From Agromyces sp. (GTDB taxonomy: Bacteria; Actinomycetota; Actinomycetes; Actinomycetales; Microbacteriaceae): 15,342 nucleotides of DNA. This document shows positions 6,948-13,234 of this stretch, one piece after another; position 1 is the first letter of the stretch; each line of letters starts with the position of its first letter. The translations under genes were made by a program, and so were the position numbers. The stretch is taken from contig JAPSJU010000023.1 in assembly GCA_031178025.1 (NCBI GenBank), positions 1 through 15,342 of the forward strand, read 5' to 3'. A model generated the notes under the pieces. It searched no databases. It was given only the letters and a program-made list of their open reading frames with translations, and was not told where the DNA came from.

Positions 6948-8357
6948 GTGGGCGGAAGCGCCGCCCGGATCGGACAGGCCATGACCGACACGCTCGCGCG
7001 CCCCTCCGGTACCCGCGGCCCCGGATCCGACCACCGGGCATCCGGCCGACCGGCATCCACCCGCACCACCCGGCCCGCCCGCGACGTCAGCATCGACGCG
7101 ATCCGGGTCGTGCTGCTCGCCGCGGTGTTCGCGCTGCACGCGATGATGGTCGGCGTGAGCGTCGGTCCTGAGGGCCCGATCCTCGAGAACGCGCTGGACG
7201 GGCAGGGATGGTTCGGCCCCGTCACGTGGGTCGTGCAGATCATGCCCCTCTTCTTCATCGCGGGCGGGTTCTCGAGCATCACCCACTGGCGGTCGATGCG
7301 AGCGCGCGGTTCGTCGCCGGCCGACTACGTGCGCGCGAGGCTCGAGCGGCTCGTGCGCCCCGCCGTCGCCCTCGTCGTGATCGTCGCCGTCGGGCTCGTC
7401 ACGCTGTCGCTCGTGGGGGTTCCCGCCGAGGTGGTGGCGACGGCGGGATTCCGCATCGGGCAGCCGCTCTGGTTCCTCGCGGTCTACATCGGGGTCTCGG
7501 CGCTCGTCCCGCTCATGGTGCGGGCGCACGAGCGAGCCCGCGTCCTCACGCCGCTGGCGCTCCTCGGCGGCGTCGTCGCCGTCGATGTCGTGCGACTGGG
7601 CACCGGGATCGAGGCGATCGGGTTCGCCAACCTCCTCCTCGTGTGGCTGCTCGTGCAGCAGCTCGGATTCCACGTCGCCGACGGCGGTGTCGACCGCCTC
7701 GCACGCCGCACGCTCTGGCTCATCGCTGCCGCATCCCTCGCGCTGCTCGTGGTGCTGACCACCGCCGGGCCCTACCCGGTCGACATGCTCGAGAACCTGA
7801 ATCCGCCGACGGTGTGCCTCGTCGTGCTCGGGACGGCGCAGCTCGCGCTCTTCCAGCTCGCCCGGCCCGCCATCCGCGCGTGGGTCGAGCGAGCGGATGC
7901 CTCGCGGCTGATCTCCGCCATCGGCGAGCGCGCCATGACCGTCTACCTGTGGCACATGCCCGTGCTCATCGCGCTCGTCGCCCTGCTGCTCGTCGTGAAC
8001 TCGGTGACCGGCATCGCCCTGCCCGAGCCGCTGAGCCACGAGTGGTGGGCGAGCCGCCCGCTCTGGCTGTGCTTCGCGGCGGTCGCCCTCCTCCCGATCG
8101 CCCTCGGGTTCGGGCGCTTCGAGCGGAGCCGGCGGCCGCGCGCCGTGCCGGCCGCCGAGGTCGGCGCGCGCCACCGCCGCTCCGTCGCCGGGACCGTCAT
8201 CGACGCGATCGCCGGCGCGGGCGGCGTCGTCGTGCTGCTCGTCGCGGGGTTCGGCCCGGTGGCCGCGGTGGTCGCGCTCGCCCTGCTCGTGGTCGCCCTG
8301 CTCGGCACCGACCGGCTGCGGCGTCTCGCGGTCGCGCGGCAGCCGTTACCGCGCTGA
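6948..8357 (+). CDS. Acyltransferase-3 family (OafA/YrhL-like) membrane protein
   Basis: This is a 469-aa polytopic membrane protein with about 10-11 helices. The first helix carries SIDAIRVVLLAAVFALHAM, with Arg53 and His64 in the arrangement typical of the acyltransferase-3 fold. MPLFFIAGGFSS (99-110) and the late YLWHMPVLIALVALLLV (333-349) are also characteristic. The family transfers acyl groups onto exported sugars, peptidoglycan, lipids or antibiotics; the acceptor here is unknown. The C-terminal ~65 residues, after an Arg-rich loop, form an extra hydrophobic segment at 416-453. The start is either GTG at 6948, supported by TAGCCT exactly 6 nt upstream, or ATG at 6981 (MTDTLARPS); the first 45 residues are poorly structured, so the sequence does not settle it. 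It follows the response regulator by 116 bp. Confidence 0.85.
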   Translation: MGGSAARIGQAMTDTLARPSGTRGPGSDHRASGRPASTRTTRPARDVSIDAIRVVLLAAVFALHAMMVGVSVGPEGPILENALDGQGWFGPVTWVVQIMPLFFIAGGFSSITHWRSMRARGSSPADYVRARLERLVRPAVALVVIVAVGLVTLSLVGVPAEVVATAGFRIGQPLWFLAVYIGVSALVPLMVRAHERARVLTPLALLGGVVAVDVVRLGTGIEAIGFANLLLVWLLVQQLGFHVADGGVDRLARRTLWLIAAASLALLVVLTTAGPYPVDMLENLNPPTVCLVVLGTAQLALFQLARPAIRAWVERADASRLISAIGERAMTVYLWHMPVLIALVALLLVVNSVTGIALPEPLSHEWWASRPLWLCFAAVALLPIALGFGRFERSRRPRAVPAAEVGARHRRSVAGTVIDAIAGAGGVVVLLVAGFGPVAAVVALALLVVALLGTDRLRRLAVARQPLPR

Positions 8358-8370
8358 AACGCTCGTGCGG

Positions 8371-8376
8371 TGGGAT
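8371..8376 (+). promoter_or_regulatory. Candidate leaderless -10 of ABM gene (TGGGAT)
   Basis: TGGGAT ends 6 nt before the ATG at 8383. The surrounding GCGGTGGGAT and the ATGACC start are the same as at hutU. No clear -35 is visible. The position implies transcription starting at the ATG. Confidence 0.45.
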
Positions 8377-8382
8377 GGGTGC

Positions 8383-8991
8383 ATGACCACTCATCCGATC
8401 ACGGTGTCGATCCGGCGCGAGGTCGACCCCGCGCGCATCGCCGAGGCGACGGCCTGGGTGCAGACGGGCGTGAACCTCGCCAACAGGTACCCGGGCTTCC
8501 TCGGTTCGGGGTGGGTGCGCGCCGGCGAGCAGTCCGCGGTGTGGCACATGCTCTACCGCTTCGCGAGCGAGGAGACGCTCGAGGCATGGGAGCAGTCGCC
8601 CGAGCGTGCCTGGTGGATCTCGATGGGGGAGGGCTTCGTGCGCTCCGAGCGCAGCCGCCGGCGCACGGGCATCGAGGGATGGTTCGACGATCCCGCCACG
8701 GGGTCGGTGCCGGTGGCGGATGCCGCGGCGTCCGGGACCGGGGCATCCTCGGAGCCGCCGCCCGCTCCACCTCGATGGAAGCAGGCCGTCACGATCTGGC
8801 TCGGGTTCTTCCCGATCAACCTCGCCTTGGCCTCCCTCCTGGCGCCGGTGCCGGGATGGGACGAGCTGCCGCTCTGGCTGCGCACCCTCGCGATGACGCT
8901 CGCGCTGACCCCGATCATGACGTACTGGGTGCTGCCGTGGGTGACGCGGATGCTCCGGGGCTGGCTCGCGCCGCACCCGGCTCGTGGATGA
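8383..8991 (+). CDS. ABM-domain protein with two C-terminal membrane helices (COG3224-like)
   Basis: This is a 202-aa protein. Residues 4-95 form an antibiotic-biosynthesis-monooxygenase-like ferredoxin fold, with NRYPGFLGSGWVRAG and YRFASEETLEAWEQSPERAWW typical of the family. A Pro/Ala-rich linker (about 112-130) leads to PPRWKQAVTIWLGFFPINLAL and a second helix ending at RMLRGWL. From family knowledge, this ABM-plus-two-helices architecture recurs in bacteria and is annotated as an ABM superfamily enzyme, but its substrate is not known. ATG at 8383 is preferred over an in-frame GTG at 8365: the latter would overlap the -10-like TGGGAT, and the extra residues MRWDGC have no family counterpart. 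The gene converges on the IclR gene with a 3-nt gap. Confidence 0.85.
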   Translation: MTTHPITVSIRREVDPARIAEATAWVQTGVNLANRYPGFLGSGWVRAGEQSAVWHMLYRFASEETLEAWEQSPERAWWISMGEGFVRSERSRRRTGIEGWFDDPATGSVPVADAAASGTGASSEPPPAPPRWKQAVTIWLGFFPINLALASLLAPVPGWDELPLWLRTLAMTLALTPIMTYWVLPWVTRMLRGWLAPHPARG

Positions 8992-8994
8992 CGC

Positions 8995-9783
8995 TCAGCG
9001 CGATCCGCGGATGCGGCGGGAGAGCGTCGCGGCGGCGTCCCGCACGGCGGGCGCGATCTCGTCGTCCCGCTCCGATGCCGTGTCGTTCGAGTACGTCACG
9101 GCGATCCCGGCCGACGGCCAGCCGAGGTGGTCGACGACCGCGGCGCCGATCGATGCGAGCCCGGGCGTGACCTCGCCGTCCTCGTGCGCGGCTCCCGTCG
9201 CCCGCACGTCGGCGAGCACGCGCTTCAAGCGCCCGTAGCTCCATTCGGCGGCATCCGGCGAGGCCTCACCCGAGGGATGCCTCGTCGCGAACGCCGAGCG
9301 GTCGGGATACAGCGCGCGCAGCTGCGCGGGCGGCAGCACCGCGAGCATCGCGCGACCCGTCGCCGTGAGGTGCGCGGGAAGGCGCACGCCGACGTCGGTG
9401 ACGAGCGAGGGACGCCGCGGAGCGCGCTCCTCGACGAGGTAGAGCACGTCGCGCCCGTGCAGCACGGCGAGGTGCCCCGATTCGCCGAGGCGGTCGACGA
9501 GTCCGGCGACGAGCGGGCGGCCGAGCCGCGCGAGCGGCTGCTGCCTGCTGAAGCCGCTCGAGAGCTCGAAGGCGGCGATGCCGAGTCCGTAGCGGCGTTC
9601 CTCGGGCAGGTGCACGACGAAGCCCCGCTCCTGCATGACGGCGAGCAGGTGGTACACGGTCGAGCGCGGCAGGGCGAGCGCCTGCGCGATCGTCGCCGCG
9701 GGCACGGGGCCGCGCTGCGCGGCGAGGTGCGCGAGGATCGCCAGCGTCTGGTCCGCGGCGGGCACCTTCACGCCGTCGCTCAT
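8995..9783 (-). CDS. hutR: IclR-family regulator, candidate HutR
   Basis: This is a 262-aa regulator. The N-terminal winged helix-turn-helix (about 10-68) includes ATIAQALALPRSTVYHLLAVM (recognition helix about 38-50) and the wing RGFVVHLPEERRYGLG. The C-terminal IclR effector domain runs from about 75 to 258, with HLTATGRAMLA (138-148) and GLASIGAAVVDHLGWPSAGIAVT (208-230) typical of the family. The ATG at 9783 is preferred because GGAGAGG (rc of 9791-9797) lies 7 nt upstream; an in-frame ATG at 9810 lacks such a site. It is divergent from hutH and shares a 150-bp region containing an 18-bp palindrome that recurs before hutU. From family knowledge, IclR-type HutR activates hut genes in corynebacteria, so the symbol is assigned by context. 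The inducer is probably histidine or urocanate (inference). Confidence 0.88.
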   Translation of the reverse strand: MSDGVKVPAADQTLAILAHLAAQRGPVPAATIAQALALPRSTVYHLLAVMQERGFVVHLPEERRYGLGIAAFELSSGFSRQQPLARLGRPLVAGLVDRLGESGHLAVLHGRDVLYLVEERAPRRPSLVTDVGVRLPAHLTATGRAMLAVLPPAQLRALYPDRSAFATRHPSGEASPDAAEWSYGRLKRVLADVRATGAAHEDGEVTPGLASIGAAVVDHLGWPSAGIAVTYSNDTASERDDEIAPAVRDAAATLSRRIRGSR

Positions 9784-9848
9784 CGTGCCGCCTCTCCGCT
9801 CCGCTGGCATCCGCTCCGTCGACGGTCGCCGATGGGTGCCGTGCGACC

Positions 9849-9854
9849 AGCGTA
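9849..9854 (-). promoter_or_regulatory. Candidate -10 of hutR promoter (TACGCT)
   Basis: On the minus strand TACGCT fits TANNNT. Its spacer and -35 position (about 9855-9877) fall inside the palindrome at 9862-9879, so a protein bound there would be expected to block this promoter. The leader would be about 58 nt and includes the GGAGAGG ribosome-binding site. Confidence 0.4.
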
Positions 9855-9861
9855 CGCCGGG

Positions 9862-9879
9862 CGTCCGGGATCCCGGACG
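9862..9879. promoter_or_regulatory. Putative HutR operator upstream of hutH (18-bp perfect palindrome)
   Basis: CGTCCGGGATCCCGGACG is a perfect 18-bp palindrome between divergent hutR and hutH. A copy with one mismatch lies before hutU at 13164-13181. Its core resembles TCTGwwATwCCAGA, which I recall as the HutR site of Corynebacterium resistens. It starts 59 bp upstream of the hutH -10-like hexamer. Confidence 0.75.
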
Positions 9880-9920
9880 GATGCCCCGCACGCGGGGGTA
9901 CCGCGGCGGCGGCGGCGGTG

Positions 9921-9926
9921 TGGAAT
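9921..9926 (+). promoter_or_regulatory. Candidate leaderless -10 of hutH (TGGAAT)
   Basis: TGGAAT ends 7 nt before the ATG at 9934. The flanks (GCGGTG before, CGGAAGCATGACC after) closely match the hutU promoter. There is no recognisable -35 (GTACCG at 17 bp), which fits dependence on an activator. Confidence 0.5.
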
Positions 9927-9933
9927 CGGAAGC

Positions 9934-11508
9934 ATGACCACCACCACGCCGCCTTCCGCCATCACCGAGCCGGCATCCGTCCTCGTCGGTGCGCGACCGC
10001 TCGAGATCGACGAGGTCGTCGCGGTGGCCCGTCACGGGGCATCCGTCGAACTCGACGCGAGCGCGCTGGACGGCGTCGCCGCGAGCCGCGCGATCATCGA
10101 GGGGCTGGCCGCGGACCCCGAGCCGCACTACGGCATCTCGACGGGCTTCGGCGCACTCGCGACGACGTACATCGCCGAGGATCGACGCGCCCAGCTGCAG
10201 GCGAGCCTCGTGCGCTCGCACGCCGCCGGCGCGGGCGCCGAGGTCGAGCGGGAGGTGGTGCGGGCCCTCATGCTGCTGCGCCTGTCGACCCTCATGACGG
10301 GTCGCACGGGCGTGCGCCGCGAGACGGCCGAGACGTATGCGGCCATCCTCAACGCCGGCATCACCCCGGTCGTTCGCGAGTACGGCTCGCTCGGCTGCTC
10401 CGGCGACCTGGCGCCGCTCGCGCACTGCGCGCTCGTCGCAATGGGCGAGGGCGAGGTGCGGGCGGGGTCCGACGGTCCCCGGCCCGCCGCCGACGCGCTC
10501 GCCGACGCCGGCATCGCTCCGCTGCGGCTCGGCGAGAAGGAGGGGCTCGCCCTCATCAACGGCACCGACGGCATGCTCGGCATGCTCGCCCTCGCCATCC
10601 ACGACCTGCGAATGCTCCTCGCGACCGCCGACGTCGCGGCCGCGATGAGCGTCGAGGGGCTCATGGGCACCGACGCGGTGTTCGCCGCGGACCTGCACGC
10701 GCTGCGGCCGCAGCGCGGGCAGGCGGCATCCGCGTCGAACCTGCGGCGACTGCTCGCCGGATCCCCCGTCGTCGCGAGTCACAAGGGCCCGGAGTGCACC
10801 CGGGTGCAGGACGCGTACTCCCTGCGCTGCGCGCCGCAGGTGCACGGAGCCGCGCGTGACACGCTCACGCACGCGGCATCCGTCGCCGCGGCCGAGCTCG
10901 CGAGTGCGGTCGACAATCCGGTGCTCACGCTCGACGGCCGCGTCGAGTCGAACGGCAACTTCCACGGCGCACCGGTCGGATACGTGCTCGACTTCCTCGC
11001 GATCGCGGTGGCGGATGTCGCGTCGATGAGCGAGCGACGCACGGACCGCTTCCTCGACCGGGCCCGCAACCAGGGACTGCCGCCGTTCCTCGCACATGAG
11101 GTGGGCGTCGACTCCGGGCTCATGATCGCGCAGTACACCGCCGCGGGGATCGTGTCGGAGCTGAAGCGCCTCGCCGTGCCGGCATCCGTCGACTCCATCC
11201 CGTCGTCGGCCATGCAGGAGGACCACGTCTCGATGGGCTGGGCGGCGGCGCGGAAACTCCGCCTGGCCGTCGACGGGCTCACGCGAGTGCTCGCGATCGA
11301 GATCATGACGGCCGCGCGAGGCCTCGCCCTGCGAGCGCCGCTCGAGCCGGGGCCGGCGACCGGCGCCGTCCTGTCGCTCGTGGCAGGCGTCGGTGCCGTG
11401 CCCGGGCCCGACCGCGTGCTCTCTCCGGAGATCGAGGCGATCGCGGAGCTCGTCGGCTCGGGCACCGTCCTGTCCCGAGCGTCGCAGGCGACGGGGGACC
11501 TCGACTGA
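9934..11508 (+). CDS. hutH: Histidine ammonia-lyase
   Basis: This 524-aa cytoplasmic enzyme converts L-histidine to trans-urocanate plus ammonia, the first step of the Hut pathway; the length is close to the usual ~510. HYGISTGFGALA (65-76) holds the catalytic Tyr66. GSLGCSGDLAPLAHCAL (151-167) is the MIO-forming signature, with the cofactor made from residues 155-157; position 155 is Cys instead of the Ala of the textbook Ala-Ser-Gly. QDAYSLRCAPQVHG (292-305), NGNFHGAPVGY (340-350) and QEDHVSMGWAAARK (428-441) are further conserved blocks. The frame extends far upstream, but the start is taken as ATG 9934: conserved sequence begins just after it, the upstream part is antisense to hutR, and TGGAAT lies 7 nt upstream. 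Probably controlled by the divergent IclR regulator. Confidence 0.95.
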   Translation: MTTTTPPSAITEPASVLVGARPLEIDEVVAVARHGASVELDASALDGVAASRAIIEGLAADPEPHYGISTGFGALATTYIAEDRRAQLQASLVRSHAAGAGAEVEREVVRALMLLRLSTLMTGRTGVRRETAETYAAILNAGITPVVREYGSLGCSGDLAPLAHCALVAMGEGEVRAGSDGPRPAADALADAGIAPLRLGEKEGLALINGTDGMLGMLALAIHDLRMLLATADVAAAMSVEGLMGTDAVFAADLHALRPQRGQAASASNLRRLLAGSPVVASHKGPECTRVQDAYSLRCAPQVHGAARDTLTHAASVAAAELASAVDNPVLTLDGRVESNGNFHGAPVGYVLDFLAIAVADVASMSERRTDRFLDRARNQGLPPFLAHEVGVDSGLMIAQYTAAGIVSELKRLAVPASVDSIPSSAMQEDHVSMGWAAARKLRLAVDGLTRVLAIEIMTAARGLALRAPLEPGPATGAVLSLVAGVGAVPGPDRVLSPEIEAIAELVGSGTVLSRASQATGDLD

Positions 11509-11525
11509 GGGGACGCGTGTGCCCC
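11509..11525 (+). terminator. Weak hairpin after hutH
   Basis: GGGGAC and GTGCCCC can pair around a GCGT loop with one bulged G, directly after the hutH stop. There is no T-run, so this would at best be an atypical actinobacterial terminator. It separates hutH from the M23 peptidase promoter. Confidence 0.25.
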
Positions 11526-11556
11526 GAAGAGGGCATGGCCAGTCCGCCCGTGGGTG

Positions 11557-11585
11557 TTGTCTCTTCAGGCCCGCGGTGCGAGACT
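11557..11585 (+). promoter_or_regulatory. Candidate promoter of M23 peptidase gene
   Basis: TTGTCT at 11557-11562 and GAGACT at 11580-11585 are separated by 17 bp. The start would be near 11592, giving a leader of about 33 nt. A GGTCGGCC-TCA-GGCCG stem can form within that leader (11591-11606). The promoter is independent of the hut palindrome. Confidence 0.4.
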
Positions 11586-11624
11586 GGGCAGGTCGGCCTC
11601 AGGCCGGTACCCGAACGGAACCCT

Positions 11625-13151
11625 ATGCACCCCGACCGCTCTGAATTCGCCCCTCAACGCCCGTGGTTCTCACGCGGCGCTCGTCGGGGAGGAGTGGTCC
11701 TCTGCACCGTCACCGCCGTTGCGCTCTTCGGCCTCGCCGGCGTCTCGCCCGCGTATGCGGAGGAGCCGCTCGCTCCCGAGGCCACGAGTGCGCCGGAGGC
11801 GACCGAGCCGGCGGCCGAACCCACGCCGGAGCCGGTACCCGAGCCCGCACCAGAACCGGCGCCCGAACCCGTTCCCGAGCCGGCGCCCGAACCCGTTCCC
11901 GAGCCCGTCCCCGAGACGCCGGCACCCGAGACCCCGGCACCCGAGACCCCCGCGCCCGAGACCCCGGCACCCGAGACCCCCGCGCCCGAGACGCCGGCAC
12001 CCGAGACCCCCGCGCCCGGAACGCCGGCACCCGCGACGCCCGCACCCGGGTCTCCTGCGCCGCAGGCGCCCAGCGGACCTGCGACTCCGACCCCGGCCGG
12101 GCCCGCGACCTTCACCGCCGATGGATCGTTCCGCCAGGCCACGACGCTCCGCTCCCCCGTCGACACGGCGCGGGTGGCGGCGCTCGCCGCGGCGCAGTCG
12201 AAGGTCGATCAGGCGATCACCGCGCTGCGAGCCGCGGAAACGGCGCTCGCCGACGGGCGCGCCGTGCGCGAGGCGGCAGAGGCGACCGCCGAACGACTGC
12301 AGGCAGCCGCCGACGAGGCCAAGCTCGACGCCGACGCGTCACGACGCGTCTACCTCGCCGCCGCCCAGGGCGACAGCGCATCGATCTCCTCCATGGACGC
12401 CGTCTTCGGTGCCGGCAAGGATCTCCTGGCCGGCCTGAGCGGAGTGGCGCGCGTCGCGCAGGTCGCCGGCGACGCGGAGAAGTTCCTCGAGATCGCCGAC
12501 GCCAAGAGCGCCGCGGCCGAGGCGGCACAAGCACGCGCCGACGAGGCGCTCGCCGCCGTCGACGCCGTGCCCATCGAGGCCCTGGAAGCAGAGGTCGCGA
12601 GCGCCGAGCGCGCCGTGGCCGAAGCGCGTGCGGCGCTGGCCGCGCTCCAGGCCGAGCGCTCGCAGGAGAGCGCGCTGGCCTCGCGCAGCGTCTCGCTCAT
12701 CGAGTTGCTTCCGAGCGATGCCGGCCAGCTGAGCGACCAGGGATGGGCGCATCCGGTGTCCGGCCGCCTCACCGACGGCTTCGGCCCCCGTCCGAACCGG
12801 CCGGTCGCGGGCGTGAACCCCTTCCACCGCGGAACCGACCTGGCGGCGAGCTGCGACACTCCCATCTACGCGGCGACCGGAGGCGTGGTCGTCGAGGCCG
12901 GGCCATACGGCACGTACGGCAACTGGGTCCTGATCGACCACGGCGCGGGCGTGTCGACCGGGTATGCGCACCTCGCCGGCGGCGGCACCTTCGTCTCGGC
13001 GGGCCAGTCGGTCGTCGCCGGGCAGCTGATCGGCGCCGTCGGCAGCACCGGCGCGTCCACCGGCTGCCACCTGCACTTCGAGGTGCGACTCGGCGGCACC
13101 GCCGTCGACGCGGTGCCGTTCATGGCGGCCCGCGGCATCCACCTGGGCTGA
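11625..13151 (+). CDS. Secreted M23-family peptidoglycan endopeptidase with Pro-rich and coiled-coil regions
   Basis: This is a 508-aa exported protein. The signal peptide covers residues 1-45 (basic RGARRGG, hydrophobic VVLCTVTAVALFGLAGV, cleavage probable after SPAYA). Residues 46-165 are Pro/Glu/Ala/Thr-rich, including tandem ETPAP units, probably a cell-wall-spanning spacer. Residues 178-350 are Ala/Glu-rich coiled coil. The C-terminal M23 domain (about 373-508) has HRGTD (His401, Asp405), YAHL (His449) and GCHLHFEV (His482, His484), so all metal and catalytic residues of LytM-type enzymes are present and activity against peptidoglycan cross-bridges is expected. Cys410 and Cys481 may pair. 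ATG 11625 is chosen because the signal peptide follows directly; an in-frame GTG at 11517 would add 36 residues before it. GGAA at 11617-11620 is a weak ribosome-binding site. Its placement between hutH and hutU is unusual. Confidence 0.9.
   Translation: MHPDRSEFAPQRPWFSRGARRGGVVLCTVTAVALFGLAGVSPAYAEEPLAPEATSAPEATEPAAEPTPEPVPEPAPEPAPEPVPEPAPEPVPEPVPETPAPETPAPETPAPETPAPETPAPETPAPETPAPGTPAPATPAPGSPAPQAPSGPATPTPAGPATFTADGSFRQATTLRSPVDTARVAALAAAQSKVDQAITALRAAETALADGRAVREAAEATAERLQAAADEAKLDADASRRVYLAAAQGDSASISSMDAVFGAGKDLLAGLSGVARVAQVAGDAEKFLEIADAKSAAAEAAQARADEALAAVDAVPIEALEAEVASAERAVAEARAALAALQAERSQESALASRSVSLIELLPSDAGQLSDQGWAHPVSGRLTDGFGPRPNRPVAGVNPFHRGTDLAASCDTPIYAATGGVVVEAGPYGTYGNWVLIDHGAGVSTGYAHLAGGGTFVSAGQSVVAGQLIGAVGSTGASTGCHLHFEVRLGGTAVDAVPFMAARGIHLG
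11913..12062 (+). repeat. Tandem 15-bp repeats encoding ETPAP units
   Basis: There are ten consecutive 15-bp units encoding seven ETPAP followed by GTPAP, ATPAP and GSPAP, within the M23 protein (residues 97-146). Codons alternate (GAGACCCCGGCACCC, GAGACCCCCGCGCCC, GAGACGCCGGCACCC), so the DNA repeat is imperfect. A preceding (V/A)PEP-rich tract runs from about 11820. Copy number could vary between strains. Confidence 0.85.
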
Positions 13152-13163
13152 GGTCCGCCGGCT

Positions 13164-13181
13164 CGTCTGGGATCCCGGACG
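13164..13181. promoter_or_regulatory. Putative HutR operator upstream of hutU
   Basis: CGTCTGGGATCCCGGACG differs from the hutH palindrome by one base. It starts 59 bp upstream of the TGGGAT hexamer of hutU, exactly the same distance as at hutH. The TCTGGGATCCCGGA core agrees with the recalled corynebacterial HutR motif TCTGwwATwCCAGA at all but one fixed position. Confidence 0.75.
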
Positions 13182-13199
13182 TGCAGCCCGCCGCATCCG

Positions 13200-13228
13200 T
13201 TGTCGACGCGCGCCCCGTGCGGTGGGAT
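13200..13228 (+). promoter_or_regulatory. Candidate leaderless promoter of hutU
   Basis: TTGTCG at 13200-13205 (4/6 match to TTGACA) and TGGGAT at 13223-13228 are separated by 17 bp. The hexamer ends 6 nt before the ATG at 13235, so the transcript would start at the start codon. Confidence 0.55.
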
Positions 13229-13234
13229 CGGAGC

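Noticed and set aside
9127..9933. Long upstream extension of the hutH frame
   Set aside because: It overlaps the IclR gene on the other strand and has no family similarity. It is a GC-driven open frame.
11517..11624. 36-residue N-terminal extension of the M23 protein from a GTG
   Set aside because: It would place a hydrophilic segment before a standard signal peptide and would start upstream of the candidate promoter.
11820..12062. Possible CRISPR-like or intergenic repeat array
   Set aside because: Units are 15 bp, contiguous, without spacers, and in frame within a secreted protein.
11663..13234. Open frame through the M23 gene joined to hutU
   Set aside because: The upstream part is Arg-rich low complexity in the wrong frame of a clear M23 protein. 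hutU has its own start and promoter.
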